Positions 62,197-64,000 of a DNA stretch of 64,000 bases are shown here, in pieces (position 1 is the first letter of the stretch; each line of letters begins with the position of its first letter). This DNA is from Pseudomonas kairouanensis (GTDB lineage Bacteria > Pseudomonadota > Gammaproteobacteria > Pseudomonadales > Pseudomonadaceae), in NCBI RefSeq assembly GCF_004682055.1, contig NZ_QUZU01000024.1, forward strand, positions 1-64,000. The letters run 5' to 3'. The translations under genes and the position numbers were made by a program. The notes beneath the pieces were generated by a model. That model worked only from the letters and a program-made list of their open reading frames with translations, ran no database searches and was not told where the DNA came from.

Positions 62197-62970
62197 TCAA
62201 ACCACGCTGGTCAACCCGCCATCGACAAACAGCGTTTGCCCATTGATGAAGTCCGAGGCGGCCGAGGCGAGAAATACCGCCGTTCCGCAGAGTTCTTCGA
62301 CGCGCCCCCAACGTCCCGCCGGCGTGCGCTTGCACAGCCACTCGGAGAATTGCTGATTGTCCACCAGGGGGCGATTCATCTCGGTCTCGAAGTAACCAGG
62401 CGCCAAGCCATTAGCCTGGATGCCATACCGCGCCCAGTCGGCACACATGCCTTTGGTGAGCATCTTTACGGCGCCTTTCGAGGCCGCATAAGGGGCGATG
62501 GTCGGGCGGCCCAGTTGGCTCTGGACCGAGCAGATATTGATGATCTTGCCGCGCCGGCGCGCAATCATGTGCCGGGCGACGGCTTGGGATACGTGAAAAA
62601 CGCCGTCGAGGTTGACCCGCATTAAATCGTGCCAGTCGTTGGCGTCGTAGTCTTCGAGCGGCGCGCGGCGCTGGATGCCGGCGTTGTTGACCAGGATATC
62701 GATGGGGCCGATGTCCGCCTCGAAATCATTGATGGCTTGCTGCAGTTGAGCGCGGTCCGTGACGTCGAATACAGCGAATTCTGCGTGGATACCTTCTTCA
62801 CGCAACTGGTCGGTGACGCGCTGCGCTTTCTGGCGATTGCGGTCGTTGATCACCACGCTCGCTCCCGCGGCCCCCAGGCCTCTGGCGAGCTCCAGGCCGA
62901 TGCCTTTGCCAGAACCGGTGATCAGGGCTCTGCGCCCCCCAAGGTGGAAGCTGTTGATATCAAATGGCAT
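62197..62970 (-). CDS. SDR family oxidoreductase, gluconate 5-dehydrogenase-like (IdnO)
   Basis: A 257-aa classical SDR with TGSGKGIG cofactor motif, NNAGIQRRAPLEDYD and the catalytic Y-x-x-x-K in APYAASKGA. The opening INSFHLGGRRALITG and the APGYFETEMNRPL segment closely resemble IdnO/Ga5DH enzymes, which interconvert gluconate and 5-ketogluconate. It is cotranscribed with the MFS transporter and divergent from a LysR gene 141 bp away. Confidence 0.88.
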   Translation of the reverse strand: MPFDINSFHLGGRRALITGSGKGIGLELARGLGAAGASVVINDRNRQKAQRVTDQLREEGIHAEFAVFDVTDRAQLQQAINDFEADIGPIDILVNNAGIQRRAPLEDYDANDWHDLMRVNLDGVFHVSQAVARHMIARRRGKIINICSVQSQLGRPTIAPYAASKGAVKMLTKGMCADWARYGIQANGLAPGYFETEMNRPLVDNQQFSEWLCKRTPAGRWGRVEELCGTAVFLASAASDFINGQTLFVDGGLTSVV

Positions 62971-63111
62971 AGGATTCTCCGCAAGCAGCCGTTTATTTTT
63001 TTAGGCCTTGGCGTCAGTTCACCCTACTGCCCGATCGTCGTCCAATCGTCATTGCTGATCTGGTGATCACGGATTTTGATAAGATCGGCCCAGTGAATCA
63101 GGAGCCCTCCC

Positions 63112-63996
63112 ATGGAATTCAAACATCTGCGCTCATTCGTGACGCTGGCAGAAGACCTTCATTTCGGTCGTGCAGCACGGCGGCTGTCGATCGTGCAGCC
63201 GGCGCTGAGCATGCAGATCAAAATGCTGGAGCATGAGCTTGGCGTGCGCTTGTTCGATCGCAATCGGCATTCGGTGACCTTGACTGAGGTGGGGGCGATG
63301 TTCTTGCCCGAGGCTCGGGCTACCTTGAAGCAATCAGCGTATGCGGTGGATGTGGCCAAGGCCTCAAGCCGAGGGGAGATCGGGCGGGTGCGTCTGGGGT
63401 TCGTGTCCTCGGTGCTGCCCGAGTTGCTGCCCAAGCTTGTTCGCGCACTGCACGAGCGCTTTCCCCGCATTCAGCTGGAGCTCAAGGACATGCCAGGGCC
63501 GGAGCAGGCCGCCGCCCTCAAGGATGGCCGACTGGATTTTGGGTTGATGCGCCTGCCCACGGTCATTGCGGGTATTCACACTCGGGAGGTCCTGCAAGAG
63601 ACCCTCACCGTTGCGCTACCTCGAAACCACCCGCTGGCCATGCGCGACAGCCTGACCCCCGAAGTCCTCGCCCAGGAGCCAGTGTTTATCCTGGCAAGGC
63701 AATACGCCCCAGGCTTTTTCGATGGTTTGATGCAAGCGCTGGACAGCCATGGAGGCCGGCCGCTGATCGCCTCTGAACTGGGGGAGTTCACCACCATGCT
63801 TGCGCTGGTGTCCGCTGGCCTCGGCATTGGGCTGCTGCCTACCAATGCCGCACGGGCACTGCCCGCCGATGTGGTGTCAAAGCCGCTGGCATTGGGCGGC
63901 TACAGGGCGACTACCGGCCTTGCATGGGTTGATCTCAACAGCCCGGTCAAGACCACGGTATTCGACTTGATGAACGAGTTATTGGGTGTCGACTGA
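63112..63996 (+). CDS. LysR-family transcriptional regulator (BenM/CatM-like group)
   Basis: A 294-aa regulator, complete just before the window end. The N-terminus MEFKHLRSFVTLAEDLHFGRAARRLSIVQPALS-type sequence is the classic LysR DNA-binding domain. The effector domain follows from about residue 90. It is divergent from the IdnO-like/MFS pair and is its probable regulator. Confidence 0.92.
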   Translation: MEFKHLRSFVTLAEDLHFGRAARRLSIVQPALSMQIKMLEHELGVRLFDRNRHSVTLTEVGAMFLPEARATLKQSAYAVDVAKASSRGEIGRVRLGFVSSVLPELLPKLVRALHERFPRIQLELKDMPGPEQAAALKDGRLDFGLMRLPTVIAGIHTREVLQETLTVALPRNHPLAMRDSLTPEVLAQEPVFILARQYAPGFFDGLMQALDSHGGRPLIASELGEFTTMLALVSAGLGIGLLPTNAARALPADVVSKPLALGGYRATTGLAWVDLNSPVKTTVFDLMNELLGVD

Positions 63997-64000
63997 GGTG

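Noticed and set aside
1..64000. CRISPR arrays, tRNA or rRNA genes, insertion sequences
   Set aside because: No regularly spaced direct repeats, no tRNA-like cloverleaf and no transposase frame was found by reading both strands.

Overview
The window is chromosomal DNA of a Pseudomonas, most like the P. fluorescens group. This is judged from gene content (MexEF-OprN, LpxO, a LecA-like domain, an lva levulinate locus, the efe iron system), from high GC with strong G/C third-position bias, and from the 26-bp REP-like inverted repeats typical of this genus. No rRNA, tRNA, CRISPR array, insertion sequence or prophage was recognised. All assignments come from reading the sequence and from memory of protein families; no database was searched.

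Layout. 0.1-8.8 kb: housekeeping genes, including lpxO, a bacterial NHEJ pair (ligD, ku), a soluble PQQ sugar dehydrogenase and a PLD-type phosphatidylserine synthase. 8.9-12.0 kb: a solitary large toxin-like protein of about 1045 aa. 12.1-16.3 kb: a Fur-box-controlled ferrous iron operon (efeU-efeO-efeB plus a second EfeO-like gene), divergent from an AraC regulator. 17.5-23.05 kb: an accessory island, partly AT-rich. It holds two paralogous copies of a small secreted protein (126 aa) and of a convergent 172-175 aa protein, and between the copies lies an 851-aa protein with a C-terminal HEMSH zinc-protease motif. Four copies of one promoter module (a 14-bp dyad, a 21-22 bp gap, an ungapped 32-bp block) punctuate this island; the fourth has no gene left downstream. 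23.1-29.0 kb: mexE-mexF-oprN.

29.3-33.4 kb: a three-gene oxidoreductase operon (GMC flavoprotein with a LecA-like C-terminal domain, a small subunit, a mono-haem cytochrome c). 33.8-42.9 kb: an orphan periplasmic binding protein, then a TonB receptor plus dipeptide-type ABC operon. 43.0-45.8 kb: an internally deleted Old Yellow Enzyme remnant, a LysR regulator, a divergent DJ-1/PfpI gene and a monooxygenase-fold protein.

45.8-57.8 kb: a levulinic-acid (4-hydroxy acid) catabolic locus of the lva type. It has a sigma-54 activator (lvaR), a kinase pair (lvaA, lvaB), an acyl-CoA dehydrogenase (lvaC), an SDR (lvaD), a CoA ligase (lvaE) and a transporter pair (lvaG, lvaF). As I recall it, P. putida has one lva operon; here the genes form two oppositely directed transcription units, each preceded by a clear sigma-54 -24/-12 promoter. 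A histidine phosphatase sits between lvaB and lvaC, and a DmdC-type acyl-CoA dehydrogenase follows lvaF. 57.8-64.0 kb: a quinone oxidoreductase, three LysR regulators, an MFS permease and a gluconate-5-dehydrogenase-like SDR.

The two most interesting areas are the 17.5-23 kb island with its repeated promoter module and the rearranged lva locus.
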